Below are positions 1-8,316 of a stretch of DNA of 64,000 bases, piece after piece. The first letter of the stretch is position 1. Each line of letters opens with the position of its first letter. The DNA is taken from positions 1,364,001 to 1,428,000 of the forward strand of contig CBDCCV010000002.1 of assembly GCA_965215025.1 (NCBI GenBank). Direction: 5' to 3'. Origin of the DNA: CBDCCV01 sp965215025. Lineage in GTDB: Bacteria > Bacteroidota > Rhodothermia > Rhodothermales > Salinibacteraceae. The translations under genes and the position numbers were made by a program. The notes beneath the pieces are model-generated. The model did no database searches and was not told where the DNA came from. It worked only from the letters and a program-made list of their open reading frames with translations.

Positions 1-49
1 AATACAATGTTCATGTAAACCCTCCCCCTTAAAGCATTCTAAACCTTTG

Positions 50-766
50 TCAGAAAACGTACCTGAGCGCCACCTCCGGGCCTTCCGGGCCAGGGCGCAG
101 GCGGGCCGAAAGATCCTCGCCTACGTCGAATCCCAAGAGGTGCGCGCTCACGTAAGCGTCCACCATCGTCAGCCCATAGACTACGCCGAGGCCAACGATG
201 GAAAGGTCACGGTTGCGCCTGAACTTTTCACGCTCCCTTCGCAGAGCGTCTGCTCGGTTAGCGTCAATGATGCTGCGGAAGCGCTCGCCCTCGTCTCGGT
301 ACCGTTCGGGGTCGCAGTCGAACGAGGCGCACTTTGCCCGCTCGGCCTCGGTGAGTTCTCCATCGGCGAGGAACGCCTCGACCTGCGCGAAGCGGAAGGC
401 GTTGCGGTAGAGCAGGTAACGGTCGTTCGTGTAGACAATGGCGGCCACGACCCCGCCCAGCCCCAGGTAGACGACAGGGATTTTGTAGTACTGCCGGTTG
501 TAGAACTGCCCCCAGCCCGGCACGGCTGCCGCGCGCCAGAGCGCCCCGTTCGGATGATGCCCTGGAAAAGGCTGCTGCGTTTGGAGGACCGGCGTGGCCG
601 CTGCAACGGGCGCTGCGGCCGAGGTGTCTGCCAGGATGGACGGCGCCGCGACCGAGTCCGGCTGCTGCGCAAAGGCGGCAGGCGCAGCCAAAAGCACCGG
701 CAGAACAACAACGAGCCAAGCGGTCTTGAGACTTCTGATCCGGGAGGAGCGGCGCGGCGTTCGCAT
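50..766 (-). CDS. DUF5683-family exported/membrane protein
   Basis: Protein of 238 aa with no assigned biochemical role. The start at 766 is preferred because it puts a positively charged stretch and a hydrophobic signal segment (residues about 13-33, ending AAPAAFAQ) at the N-terminus; the upstream in-frame extension looks untranslated. Residues 82-90 read VPGWGQFYN, the hallmark of DUF5683 proteins, followed by a hydrophobic segment (VVYLGLGGVVAAIVYTN), a charged helical middle and a second hydrophobic stretch near the C-terminus. It lies 132 nt downstream of parB on the same strand, an order I associate with Bacteroidota genomes. Family assignment is by motif recall; function is unknown. 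Confidence 0.75.
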   Translation of the reverse strand: MRTPRRSSRIRSLKTAWLVVVLPVLLAAPAAFAQQPDSVAAPSILADTSAAAPVAAATPVLQTQQPFPGHHPNGALWRAAAVPGWGQFYNRQYYKIPVVYLGLGGVVAAIVYTNDRYLLYRNAFRFAQVEAFLADGELTEAERAKCASFDCDPERYRDEGERFRSIIDANRADALRREREKFRRNRDLSIVGLGVVYGLTMVDAYVSAHLLGFDVGEDLSARLRPGPEGPEVALRYVF

Positions 767-898
767 GGCGTGCGTCAGGCTCTCGGGTGGGCGGAGCGGG
801 GGCAAGGAAAAACGCCGAGGCCGCAGCAGAGCGGCCCCGGCGGGGCAGAAGACGGCCGCCAGCTCCACGGTTCCGGCGGCGGAAAGGAAAAGAGAAGC

Positions 899-1906
899 CT
901 ACCGGCGGCGCTCCGTCAACAGCTCCACGAGGCGTTCGAGGTCGTCCTGCGAGTAAAAGGCGATCTCGATCCTGCCCTCGCCGTCCGTGCGTTGCTTGAT
1001 GTGCACCTGCGTGGAGAAGAGCGAGCGCAGCCGAGCGCGGTAGTCCTCCAGCTGAAGCGCGTTGCGGTCCGGCCCCGGCGCGGCGGCGGGCGGCGCAGGC
1101 GCAGAAGCCGGCGCGGCTTCACGTTCGGGGGGCGCCCCGGCCTCGGCCTGATCCTGGCGGTGGGCGCGCACGCGGGCCTCGACCTCGCGCACGGTCAGGC
1201 CGTCGTCCTTGGCGGCGCTCAGGATGTCCATCTGCGTTCCCTCGTCGCCCACGTTGATGAGCGCGCGTGCGTGGCCGATGGTCACCGAGCCGTCTTTCAA
1301 GGACGCCTGGACGCGCGGCGGCAGCTTCAAAAGGCGCAGCATGTTCGCCACCGTCGCGCGGCCCTTGCTCACCTTCTGGGCCACCTCCTCCTGCGTCAGC
1401 CCCACCTCTTCGATCAGGCGCTGGTAGCCCATGGCCACCTCGATGGGGTTCAGCTCCTCGCGTTGCACGTTCTCCACGAGCGCCATTTCGAGCATCTCCT
1501 CCGTATCGGCCTCGCGGACGTAGGCGGGGATGCGCCTCAGGCTCGCCCGGCGCGCCGCGCGCAGGCGCCGCTCGCCCGAGATCACCTCGAACTGCCCCTC
1601 GCCCAGCGCCCGCACCGTGATGGGCTGGATGATGCCGAGCTGCTCGATGGAAGCGGCCAGCTCGTCCAAGGCCTTGTCTTTGAACTCCTGGCGCGGCTGG
1701 TACGGGTTCGGGCGGATCTTCGAGAGGTCGATCTCGGCCACGCGGCCCAGGAGCCGGTGCCGGTCCTCGAAGCGGTAGAGCTGGCTTTTGGAGAGGTCGG
1801 CGCCGCCCTCCTGCTGCCGGCCCAGCGCCGCCTCGCGCTCCTCCTGCGAGGGAAGGAGCGCCGAGAGGCCTTTGCCCAAAACGCCTTTTTTCTTAGAGGA
1901 AGCCAT
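899..1906 (-). CDS. parB: Chromosome-partitioning protein ParB
   Basis: 335-aa ParB/Spo0J-family DNA-binding protein that loads at parS and spreads as a CTP-dependent clamp, working with the ParA upstream. The start at 1906 gives the typical N-terminus KKGVLGKGLSALLP. The nuclease-like N-terminal domain carries GERRLRAAR (residues 111-119) and ENVQREELNPIE (145-156), followed by the helix-turn-helix (TQEEVAQKVSKGRATVANML, 171-190). An Ala/Pro-rich linker (about residues 240-280) precedes the C-terminal dimerisation segment. The upstream in-frame extension overlaps parA in another frame and was rejected. It is encoded 64 nt after parA, so the two are very likely cotranscribed. No parS-like palindrome was found in the window. 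Confidence 0.95.
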   Translation of the reverse strand: MASSKKKGVLGKGLSALLPSQEEREAALGRQQEGGADLSKSQLYRFEDRHRLLGRVAEIDLSKIRPNPYQPRQEFKDKALDELAASIEQLGIIQPITVRALGEGQFEVISGERRLRAARRASLRRIPAYVREADTEEMLEMALVENVQREELNPIEVAMGYQRLIEEVGLTQEEVAQKVSKGRATVANMLRLLKLPPRVQASLKDGSVTIGHARALINVGDEGTQMDILSAAKDDGLTVREVEARVRAHRQDQAEAGAPPEREAAPASAPAPPAAAPGPDRNALQLEDYRARLRSLFSTQVHIKQRTDGEGRIEIAFYSQDDLERLVELLTERRR

Positions 1907-1970
1907 AATCGAGGTCGGGGGTCGGGAGAAAGAGAAGAACGCACGCAAAGCGCGCGCCATGCCGAGAATG

Positions 1971-2852
1971 CTACGCTGAGAAGCCGTTGGCCTCGGCCGG
2001 CGAGCCGCGCGAGGAACCGGCGGCGTGGCCGGCGGAGTGCCCGTTCGAGGACGAGGCCTCTTCCTGCGTCGGCTGCGGCTGGAGGTAGCGCTGGTTGGCG
2101 CGGATGATCTCGCGCGCGAGGGCCATGTAGTTTTTGGCGCCCTTCGAGGTGGCGTCGTACAAGAGCGCCGGCTTGCCAAACGAAGGCGCCTCCGAAAGCC
2201 GCACGTTCCGCTGCACAATCGCGTCGAAGACCTTGTCGCCAAAGTAGCGGCGCACTTCGTCCGAGATCTGGTTCGAGAGCCTCAGGCGCGTGTCGAACAT
2301 CGTCAAGAGGACGCCCTCGATCTCCAGATCCGGGTTGAGGTGCTGGCGGACGATCTTGATCGTGTTCAAAAGCTGGCCCAGGCCTTCGAGCGCGAAATAC
2401 TCGGCCTGCACGGGGATAAGGACAGAAGAGGCCGCCGTGAGCGAGTTGAGCGTCAAGAGGCCCAAGGACGGCGGGCAGTCGATCACGACGAAGTCGTACT
2501 TCCGGCGCGCGCTACGGAGGGCGTTCTTCAAGATGCGCTCGCGCTCCATCACGTCGATCATCTCGATCTCGGCGCCGACGAGGTTGATGTGGCTCGGCAC
2601 CACGTCAAGGAAGGGCATCTCGGTCGAGCGCACGGCGTCCTCCATGGGCACGTCGCCGATGAGGACCTCGTAGATGGAAGAGGAAACCGTGCGCGGCTCG
2701 ATGCCCACGCCCGAGGAGCAGTTCGCCTGCGGGTCGATGTCGATGAGGAGCGTGGGGTGCTCGGCGGCGGCCAGGGAGGCGGCCAGGTTGATCGAGGTCG
2801 TCGTCTTCCCCACCCCGCCCTTCTGGTTGGCGACCGCGATGACTTTTCCCAT
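1971..2852 (-). CDS. parA: Chromosome-partitioning ATPase ParA (Soj)
   Basis: 293-aa Walker-type ATPase of the ParA/MinD superfamily that drives origin segregation with ParB. The start at 2852 gives MGKVIAVANQKGGVGKTT, the deviant Walker A of the family with the signature lysine (residues about 9-17). The Walker B region (DFVVIDCPPSLGLLTLNS) and the FDTRLRLSNQ segment follow. The C-terminal tail is Ser/Gly/Ala-rich and extends the protein beyond the roughly 260 aa typical of Soj. It is the first gene of a minus-strand unit parA-parB-DUF5683. The 1.4 kb upstream contains no convincing protein gene. Confidence 0.95.
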   Translation of the reverse strand: MGKVIAVANQKGGVGKTTTSINLAASLAAAEHPTLLIDIDPQANCSSGVGIEPRTVSSSIYEVLIGDVPMEDAVRSTEMPFLDVVPSHINLVGAEIEMIDVMERERILKNALRSARRKYDFVVIDCPPSLGLLTLNSLTAASSVLIPVQAEYFALEGLGQLLNTIKIVRQHLNPDLEIEGVLLTMFDTRLRLSNQISDEVRRYFGDKVFDAIVQRNVRLSEAPSFGKPALLYDATSKGAKNYMALAREIIRANQRYLQPQPTQEEASSSNGHSAGHAAGSSRGSPAEANGFSA

Positions 2853-3190
2853 GAGAGTTGTTCTTTTGGACGAGGCACGCGTCCGGCCACAGGCCCGGCG
2901 TCTGGCGAAAGGCAAGGTATGAAGAAACGCGCCGCCCTGCCAGTTCCACCGCCGCACGCGGGATGCGGCCCTGCGCGCGTGCCGGAAGCGGAATCGCACG
3001 CGCGGCCGAGCGTTTTCGTCCATCAAAGCCGCAGAAGAGAGACTGCGACGGCAGAGGCGCCTCCTGCGAAGCCCACCGGGCCACCCGCGCGTGCGCTGCG
3101 ACTCGAACGGGGCCGAGCCGGGCGGCCCCCAGCCCAGTCGTGAGGGACAGGCACCGGAGTTACGCAGTTGAGAAAACGGCAGCACCGAAG

Positions 3191-3272
3191 TCTCCCCTTG
3201 GAAGGGGGCCAGGGGGATGCAGAGTGGGATGGCGCCGCCCGCCACGTCCTCCTTCCTCTCTCTTCAAAGGGG
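3191..3272. repeat. CCCCCTTTGAAGGGGG-class inverted repeat
   Basis: The left part contains CCCCTTGGAAGGGG and the right part contains CTCTTCAAAGGGGGA, giving an imperfect inverted repeat. The same class recurs at 14502-14590 inside actE, where the match to the CCCCCTTCAAAGGGGG form is closer. Confidence 0.5.
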
Positions 3273-3317
3273 GAAACAGAGGCAACTGCACAACTCCTAT
3301 CGCATTTCCGCCAACGC

Positions 3318-3341
3318 AAAAAGGCCGCCTGCGGGGCAGCC
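3318..3341 (-). terminator. Intrinsic terminator ending the candidate RNA
   Basis: Read on the minus strand, GGCTGCC-CCGCA-GGCGGCC forms a 7-bp GC-rich stem with a 5-nt loop (3323-3341) followed at once by TTTTT (3318-3322). On the plus strand no T-tract follows, so the signal is directional. Confidence 0.75.
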
Positions 3342-3987
3342 TCTGCAGCACAAAAAACTCCTCGACACGCTGAGCCTTTGCCTGTTCAGACGCTCTGCCG
3401 GGAAGCAGGTCATCTGCCTCAGGCAAGAGGCTCGGTCTCCTCCAGCCGCGGTGCGCAGAGGCACCTCGGCTCGGTGGCATCGGCGTCGCACCCGATTGCT
3501 CAGGTGGAAGCTCCTCCCTGCCGCATGGGCTACGGTATGGGGGCCACGGGTTGGGCGTGGTTCCGGCTACGCGGCAGAGGGCAGCTTTTGCGGACGCTCG
3601 CGCTTCCGGCTCCCCGTGCGGTGGAGCCAGACGTACGGGCGTCTCTGCTGCGTGCTGATGCGTCTTGAGCGGACGGCAGCGGCTGCACAAGCGCAAAGCG
3701 CTGCGCAGGGTGCCGCCTCGTGCTCACGCCGCCGTGCCTGTGCACCGCCGCGCGGGTTCAGGGCGTGTGCCCTGTGATGCGCGGTCGTGCTGCACGGAGG
3801 CTTCCGAAAGGTGAACGCCTCGGCGCAGAAACCCAAAGGCGCTGCGCGAAGCCATTCGCTTTTGGCGTGACGACATCGTCTTGGCCATCCCGCCAGAGCG
3901 GGACCACGGCGAAGCCGACCTCATGCAACCCAGAGACTCAGTCGTGTCAAGGAACCGTGCTGTTGGGCGGTGAAGCCCTTAAGCACT
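3318..3987 (-). ncRNA. Candidate large structured non-coding RNA (about 670 nt)
   Basis: Minus-strand interval bounded by a consensus-like promoter (3994-4022, predicted start near 3987) and an intrinsic terminator (3318-3341). The predicted 5' end opens with a stem GUGCU...AGCAC (3957-3986) enclosing GGGC-UUCACC-GCCC. Further perfect stems are CCCGC-UCUG-GCGGG (3889-3902), CAGGGC-ACAC-GCCCUG (3759-3774), GGCUCC...GGAGCC (3608-3628), a long helix UGCCGC/GCGGCA around a CCACG/CGUGG hairpin (3512-3582), an AGCCG/CGGCU stem enclosing GGUGC/GCACC (3444-3471), and GCCUC-UUGCCU-GAGGC (3416-3431). No plausible ORF fills it. I looked for RNase P RNA (GAGGAAAGUCC, ACAGAA), tmRNA (T-loop, tag codons) and SRP RNA (GGAA/AGCAG loop) signatures on this strand and found none. 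Identity unknown; transcription is inferred. Confidence 0.55.
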
Positions 3988-3993
3988 GATGGC

Positions 3994-4022
3994 AGTATAC
4001 GCGGGGACGGCGCATCTGTCAA
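3994..4022 (-). promoter_or_regulatory. Consensus sigma70-like promoter
   Basis: Minus strand TTGACA (4017-4022), a 17-bp spacer, then TATACT (3994-3999). Both hexamers match or nearly match the general bacterial consensus, which is unusual in such GC-rich DNA. The predicted +1 is about 7 nt downstream, exactly where the first RNA hairpin begins. Primary sigma factors of Bacteroidota often prefer TTG/TAnnTTTG instead, so activity here is inferred. Confidence 0.6.
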
Positions 4023-4296
4023 GAACTTCTATCCACGACTTATTCACATAGATATCCACATCGCGGACGACAAGGACCAAAAAGCCCGTCCCCTCCCGAG
4101 GCCGAGCTTTTTGGTGCCCATGATGACATGCGACTGAGCCGCCTCCGAAGGCGCTCCGAGTTGCATGAGGTTGGCGCAAAGGTACGCTTCCCGATTCATC
4201 CATGCAAGCTTCAATAACGGCGCTGCGCCCGCCTCCACGTTATCGCATGTTAAATGAAGCCGCTTGCATAACGGACATCGACGCACGCAGCGATGC

Positions 4297-4911
4297 TCAC
4301 AGTCCGATCTGATTCAAAAAGATCGGCAGCGCGCGCGGCTCCAGCACCGCCGTCAAAACCAGCCCCGCGACGGCGCCGCCGAGGTGCGCCTCGTGCGCGA
4401 TGCCGCCGCGCTCGCCCTCGCCCCCGCGCATGGCGTACACCGAGATCACGACGTAGAGCACGGCAAACACGATGGCCGGCATCGGGATCACGAAAAAGAC
4501 GCCAAGCATGGCCAACGGCTGAAAAAGACAGAACCCAAAGAGCACTCCACTGATCGCGCCCGAGGCGCCCACGGCGGCGTAACGCGGGTCGTGGCGGTGC
4601 ATCACGAGGGAGAGCACGTGCGCCCCTAGCTCCGCGCCGAAGTAGACGAGCAGGAACTTCGCCGGACCTAATATCCCCTCCAGGATCGGCCCGAAGAAAA
4701 AGAGCGTAATCATGTTAAAGGCCAGGTGCGCCAGGCCCGCGTGCACGAACCCGCCTGTGATGAGGCGCTGGTACTCGCCGTTCTCGATCACGCGGCGCGG
4801 CACGAGTGCGAGCTTCCCGATAAGCGACGGATCGCCAAAGAGCGCGTACCCGCTCACGAGCACGTTGACGATGAGGAGGAGTAGCGTAACGGGTGCCTGC
4901 GAGAGGTCCAT
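4297..4911 (-). CDS. Rhomboid-family intramembrane serine protease
   Basis: 204-aa polytopic membrane protein of the rhomboid family, which cleaves substrates within the bilayer. The catalytic serine motif GASGAISG is at about residues 115-122, and the partner histidine lies in AHEAHLGGAVAG (about 171-182). HAGLAHLAFNMITLFFFG, the conserved TM2 loop motif, is at about 56-74. About six hydrophobic helices are visible, the compact bacterial form. The start at 4911 is 12 nt downstream of the TOPRIM-like gene, so it appears to be the last gene of a purQ-led minus-strand unit. Substrate unknown. Confidence 0.88.
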   Translation of the reverse strand: MDLSQAPVTLLLLIVNVLVSGYALFGDPSLIGKLALVPRRVIENGEYQRLITGGFVHAGLAHLAFNMITLFFFGPILEGILGPAKFLLVYFGAELGAHVLSLVMHRHDPRYAAVGASGAISGVLFGFCLFQPLAMLGVFFVIPMPAIVFAVLYVVISVYAMRGGEGERGGIAHEAHLGGAVAGLVLTAVLEPRALPIFLNQIGL

Positions 4912-4923
4912 GCGTGAGCGGTT

Positions 4924-5469
4924 TCAGATGTGCGTGGTGCAGAAGTAGTTGAACGACTGATTCTTACGCTTCGCCGTTTCCGCATCGAAGCGCTTGAGGA
5001 TCTCCTGCATGAAGTCGATGCGCGACGCGCCGAAGCGCTCCGGCATCCAGTCGTCGAATTGTCGCTTTAGCAAGTCGTCCGTGCTTGGCAACTCGTCCGC
5101 TCCCAGTTCGGCGGCGTTCTCGGCGTTCAGCCCGGCGGCGTACCACCCTTCGATAAGCTGCACCACGAGCACGATGCGTTCCGGGCGGATCTGCTCGCCG
5201 TACTTGCTTCGCACCTCCTCCTTTCTTCGTGCGATGGAAGCGCCCCGGTCGAAGTCGCGCAGGAAAAAGTAGTCGGCACTCAGGTTCGGCTTGCTGTCGA
5301 TGTCGTAGACGCTACGGATGAATTTGCGAACCTCCTTCGGCTGTTTCTGTGCGTACTGGTAGAAGGTGATAGCGTCGTAGCGCTCTTGCAGCTTCGGCCT
5401 GAGCACGCGCTTGAAGAAGCGCTCGTCATCGTCCCCTTCACACAGGACAAACAGCCGCCGATAGCTCAT
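4924..5469 (-). CDS. TOPRIM-like (DUF4435/DUF4276-type) partner of AAA ATPase
   Basis: 181-aa protein. The N-terminus LFVLCEGDDDERFFKRVL followed by FFLRDFDRG (around residue 70) resembles the glutamate plus DxD layout of TOPRIM nucleases. The closest remembered families are the small TOPRIM proteins (DUF4435, DUF4276, RloB) encoded next to ABC/AAA ATPases in phage-defence modules. It starts 14 nt after the ATPase gene, which supports a two-component system. Base composition is lower in GC than purQ. Domain assignment rests on short motifs; a nuclease or effector role is an inference from the pairing. Confidence 0.6.
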   Translation of the reverse strand: MSYRRLFVLCEGDDDERFFKRVLRPKLQERYDAITFYQYAQKQPKEVRKFIRSVYDIDSKPNLSADYFFLRDFDRGASIARRKEEVRSKYGEQIRPERIVLVVQLIEGWYAAGLNAENAAELGADELPSTDDLLKRQFDDWMPERFGASRIDFMQEILKRFDAETAKRKNQSFNYFCTTHI

Positions 5470-5483
5470 GCGTCGAAAGGTGC

Positions 5484-6707
5484 TCAGATGCCAAGCAGGT
5501 CCTGCACGAAGAGGTCCTCGATGCCCATCTCGTTCTCCAGGAAGATGCGCACCTCCTCTTTCTCCGCCGGCTTTGTGACCTGCGAGAAGCCGTTTTCATC
5601 GCGCGAGACGAGGTAGACGTTTTCCAGCCCGGCGTATTTGATGACCTCCGGGCTGTGCGTGGTCACGAAGATCTGCTTCGCGCCGGCCTGCTCCTTCATC
5701 ATCTCGACCACGCGCGAGACGAGGCGCGGGTGCAGGCTGCTCGCCGGTTCCTCAAAGGCGATGACGGGCTTGTCCTCGAAGTAAAGCGCGATGAGAAGCG
5801 CGATGACCTTGATCGTCCCTTCCGACAGCAGCGACGCCGGCAGATGCGTGCCCGGCGCGTGTGTCTCCTCCAGCGTGGCGATGAGCGAGCGGCCTGCGAA
5901 GCGCTCCACCTCCACGCCCTTTACGAAGGGCAAGACGTACTGGACGAGGTTTGTAAACCGACGGCGCCCCTCTTCGTCTTCAACGATGTTCTTAAGCACG
6001 AGGGCGACGTTGCTGCCGTCTTCTTCGAGGTCCGCTTTGCTCGTGACGGGTGCCGCCTTGCGTATCAATCGCGTATCGAAGTCGTAAATGACGACGTCCT
6101 CGAACCCGCGCTCTCCAGAATGCTGATAGAACACCTTGAACTGGGACTTCGATAGCAATGCTTCTTTGGAAGAAAGCGAAGATGGCAGATAGTAGTCTGG
6201 CGGAGCATAATCAGGTCCCGCTTCAGGCATAGACACAATTTCCACTCTGCCGCCCTGGTGCGCTATCTCAAGCCCCCCGCCCTTAACTTTCTGATACTCT
6301 CCTTCTGAGACGAAGTATTTCTCTTTAACCTTCAGCGAGTCTTTGGAAAGGGCAAAGTCATCCTGACGGCCTTGATAGTCGAGGGCGAGTGCGTAGCGCA
6401 TCTCTGACTCCTCATGCAAGTCAAGATCCAGCCTTTGCGATACGGACTTCGTTGCGCTAAAGTCCACGCTGACCTCCGTCGGCACAGCTTCCTGTTTCCT
6501 CACATTCCGCAAGAACTCCACCTCCCCTTGCAACGACACGGCGTTGCGCAGCCCACTCGCGGCGATGTCGCGCAGGAAGCGCAGCACGTTCAGGACGTTG
6601 GACTTCCCCGAGGCGTTGGCGCCGATGAAGACGTTGAAGTCGCCCAGCTCCAGATCAAGCTGGTCGAAGCTTTTGAAGTTCTGCGCCTTGAGCCGCTGGA
6701 TTTTCAT
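5484..6707 (-). CDS. ABC/AAA-type ATPase (AAA_15/AAA_21, OLD/PARIS-like)
   Basis: 407-aa ATPase. The start at 6707 gives MKIQRLKAQNFKSFDQLDLE, the usual N-terminal strand of SMC/RecF-like ATPases. Walker A is GANASGKSN (29-37), the ABC-signature-like LLSEGTIKV lies near residue 290, Walker B PVIAFEEPASS is at 314-324, and the H-loop VTTHSPE is near 350. The long middle section has no nuclease motif; the nuclease-like part is the separate downstream TOPRIM protein. AAA_15 ATPase plus DUF4435-like protein is the layout of PARIS (AriA/AriB), and RloA/RloB pairs are similar. It is 26 nt downstream of purQ. Part of the gene (about 6060-6300) is distinctly AT-richer than its surroundings, which suggests acquisition. 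Confidence 0.75.
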   Translation of the reverse strand: MKIQRLKAQNFKSFDQLDLELGDFNVFIGANASGKSNVLNVLRFLRDIAASGLRNAVSLQGEVEFLRNVRKQEAVPTEVSVDFSATKSVSQRLDLDLHEESEMRYALALDYQGRQDDFALSKDSLKVKEKYFVSEGEYQKVKGGGLEIAHQGGRVEIVSMPEAGPDYAPPDYYLPSSLSSKEALLSKSQFKVFYQHSGERGFEDVVIYDFDTRLIRKAAPVTSKADLEEDGSNVALVLKNIVEDEEGRRRFTNLVQYVLPFVKGVEVERFAGRSLIATLEETHAPGTHLPASLLSEGTIKVIALLIALYFEDKPVIAFEEPASSLHPRLVSRVVEMMKEQAGAKQIFVTTHSPEVIKYAGLENVYLVSRDENGFSQVTKPAEKEEVRIFLENEMGIEDLFVQDLLGI

Positions 6708-6733
6708 GGCTCTTCCCGTTTGGTTTCGAGCGC

Positions 6734-7453
6734 CTACGCCACCGCCTCGGATGATCGGCTTTCCACGTGCGCGATGACCGAGCGGAAAAGGTGCGCCCCG
6801 TCGCCCGAACCGACGAGCGCCTCGACGCAGCGCTCCGGGTGCGGCATCAGCCCTAAGACGTTGCCCGCTTCGTTGACGAGGCCGGCGATGCCCCGCGCCG
6901 AGCCGTTCGGGTTGGCCTCGGAGGTCACCTCGCCGGCGGCGTCGCAGTAGCGCAGGACGACTTGGCCTTTTTCTTCGAGCGCGTCGAGCGTGGCCTCGTC
7001 GGCGTAGTAGTTGCCCTCGCCGTGCGCTACGGGGAGCGTGAGGACCTGCCCCTTTTCGAGCGTGCGGGTGAACGGCGTCCCGGCTTTTTCTACGCGCACG
7101 CGGGCGTCTCTGCACACGAACCGGAGCGAGGCGTTGCGCATCAGCGCGCCGGGCAGGAGGCCCGCCTCGCAGAGGACCTGGAAGCCGTTGCACACGCCCA
7201 TCACCAGGCCGCCCTCGCTCGCAAAGCGGATCACGTCCTGCATGATGGGCGAGAACCGCGCCACGGCGCCCGAGCGCAGGTAATCGCCGTACGAGAACCC
7301 GCCGGGCACGACGACGACGTCCACCGCGCCGAGGCGTTCTTCTTTGTGCCAGATGAAGCGCGCGTCCTGCCCCAGGACGTGCTTGGCGGCGTGGTAGGCG
7401 TCGTGGTCGCAGTTCGAGCCGGGGAAGACGAGGATGCCAAACGCTACGGCCAT
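6734..7453 (-). CDS. purQ: Phosphoribosylformylglycinamidine synthase subunit I
   Basis: 239-aa glutaminase subunit of FGAM synthase, which supplies ammonia to PurL for the fourth step of purine synthesis. The start gives MAVAFGILVFPGSNCDHD, the conserved PurQ N-terminus. The nucleophile Cys is in GVCNGFQVLCEAGLLPG (about residues 92-108), and the triad His/Glu motif is MPHPERC near residue 218. The length is normal for the stand-alone PurQ form. It heads a minus-strand run with the ATPase, TOPRIM-like and rhomboid genes, which have no obvious purine role; purS and purL are not in the window. Confidence 0.96.
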   Translation of the reverse strand: MAVAFGILVFPGSNCDHDAYHAAKHVLGQDARFIWHKEERLGAVDVVVVPGGFSYGDYLRSGAVARFSPIMQDVIRFASEGGLVMGVCNGFQVLCEAGLLPGALMRNASLRFVCRDARVRVEKAGTPFTRTLEKGQVLTLPVAHGEGNYYADEATLDALEEKGQVVLRYCDAAGEVTSEANPNGSARGIAGLVNEAGNVLGLMPHPERCVEALVGSGDGAHLFRSVIAHVESRSSEAVA

Positions 7454-7508
7454 GGTGCTGTTTTTCCGAAAGATGAGAAGGCGAGCGGTCCGCGCCTGGA
7501 GATGCCGC

Positions 7509-8054
7509 TCAAGGGCGCCGCGCGGTGGTGCTTAAAAACGCCGCGCGGGAGAGCGCGAAGCCGACCTCGACCGGGTCGGCGGAGGGGGACCGGTACGTGG
7601 CGGCGCCTTCGATGCGCCCGGTCGCCTCCAGGGCCTGGCCTCGGTAGGAGAAGATGGGCGCCTCGGCCCCTCTCTCGGTCACGTCGAAGATCACCGTGCG
7701 CTGGCCGTCGATCTCGCCCTCGACGATGCCGGAAACCGAGGCGGGGCCAGAGCCGCCGCCAAGCGTGGACACGGTAGCCGTGCCGCCGAGGTCGCGCTCG
7801 TCCTGCTCGAACGTGACGCTGAGTTCGAGGCGGAAGCTGGACGAATCGGTGTTCACGCTGGCGCTGCCCTGCCACGGCCCATCGATGCCTACGATGGTCT
7901 CGGTCCCGCCAAGGCCGCATCCGGCCACGACGAGCGCGGCAAAGAGAAAAGCGCCCAGCCAGAGCCACTGGCGGCGCGGCGAAGCGGGCGGGCGCCGGGG
8001 AGCGTGCTCCTCGCTGAAGGACCGTCTGTTGGAAAGCGTGTTGCTGCTCTGCAC
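7509..8054 (-). CDS. Predicted lipoprotein, function unknown
   Basis: 181 aa beginning at a GTG. Residues about 30-47 (LWLGAFLFAALVVAGC) form a signal segment ending in a lipobox with Cys at 46, so it is probably a membrane-anchored lipoprotein. The mature part is Ser/Thr/Gly-rich with alternating hydrophobic residues (SVTFEQDERDLGGTATVS, VSGIVEGEIDGQRTVIFDV), suggesting an all-beta fold. I recognise no family. It diverges from actA across a 262-nt intergenic region that must hold the promoter of the respiratory operon. Confidence 0.65.
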   Translation of the reverse strand: MQSSNTLSNRRSFSEEHAPRRPPASPRRQWLWLGAFLFAALVVAGCGLGGTETIVGIDGPWQGSASVNTDSSSFRLELSVTFEQDERDLGGTATVSTLGGGSGPASVSGIVEGEIDGQRTVIFDVTERGAEAPIFSYRGQALEATGRIEGAATYRSPSADPVEVGFALSRAAFLSTTARRP

Positions 8055-8316
8055 GTCGGCGGGCAGGGTTGGGAAGAAGAGAGCGCCATCGGCTGAATAT
8101 ACGAAACTTCCGGGCGGCGCACAGCCTCTCGTTTCTGCGGCGCGGCCTCGGCGGGAAGAGATGTAGGCGTTCGGAAGAAGAACGTTTCAACCTGCGGCTA
8201 CCCTTTTTCGGGCGCCGCGCGTTATCCTTCGTAAGTGCAGCAAACGCCCGCGTCTGCGGCTGGTTTTCGAGCGCCTTGTCGGGCGCTTCTCCGGCCGCCT
8301 TTTTCGCCCCGCTCTG

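Larger units (their letters stand above)
2853..4296. other. 1.4-kb stretch without a protein gene
   Basis: All open frames here are short, mutually overlapping and Arg/Pro/Ala-rich with no recognisable family, as expected of out-of-frame GC-rich DNA. Going from parA outward, 2853-3190 shows nothing definite, 3191-3272 holds a CCCCCTT-class inverted repeat, 3318-3987 is a candidate minus-strand structured RNA with its own terminator and promoter (3994-4022), and 4023-4296 shows nothing I can support. Confidence 0.7.

Noticed and set aside
47..2107. 686-aa plus-strand open frame opposite DUF5683/parB/parA
   Set aside because: It overlaps recognised minus-strand genes, is Arg/Ala-rich without domains, and is the expected antisense shadow in GC-rich DNA.
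3400..3450. SRP RNA-like GGGAAGCAGG string on the plus strand
   Set aside because: The conserved GGAA/AGCAG loop context and flanking helix are missing, and the transcript signals are on the other strand.
3160..3696. 178-aa and neighbouring short frames in the parA-upstream gap
   Set aside because: Several equal-sized frames overlap on both strands with no motif, and they run through the terminator hairpin; a structured RNA explains the sequence better.
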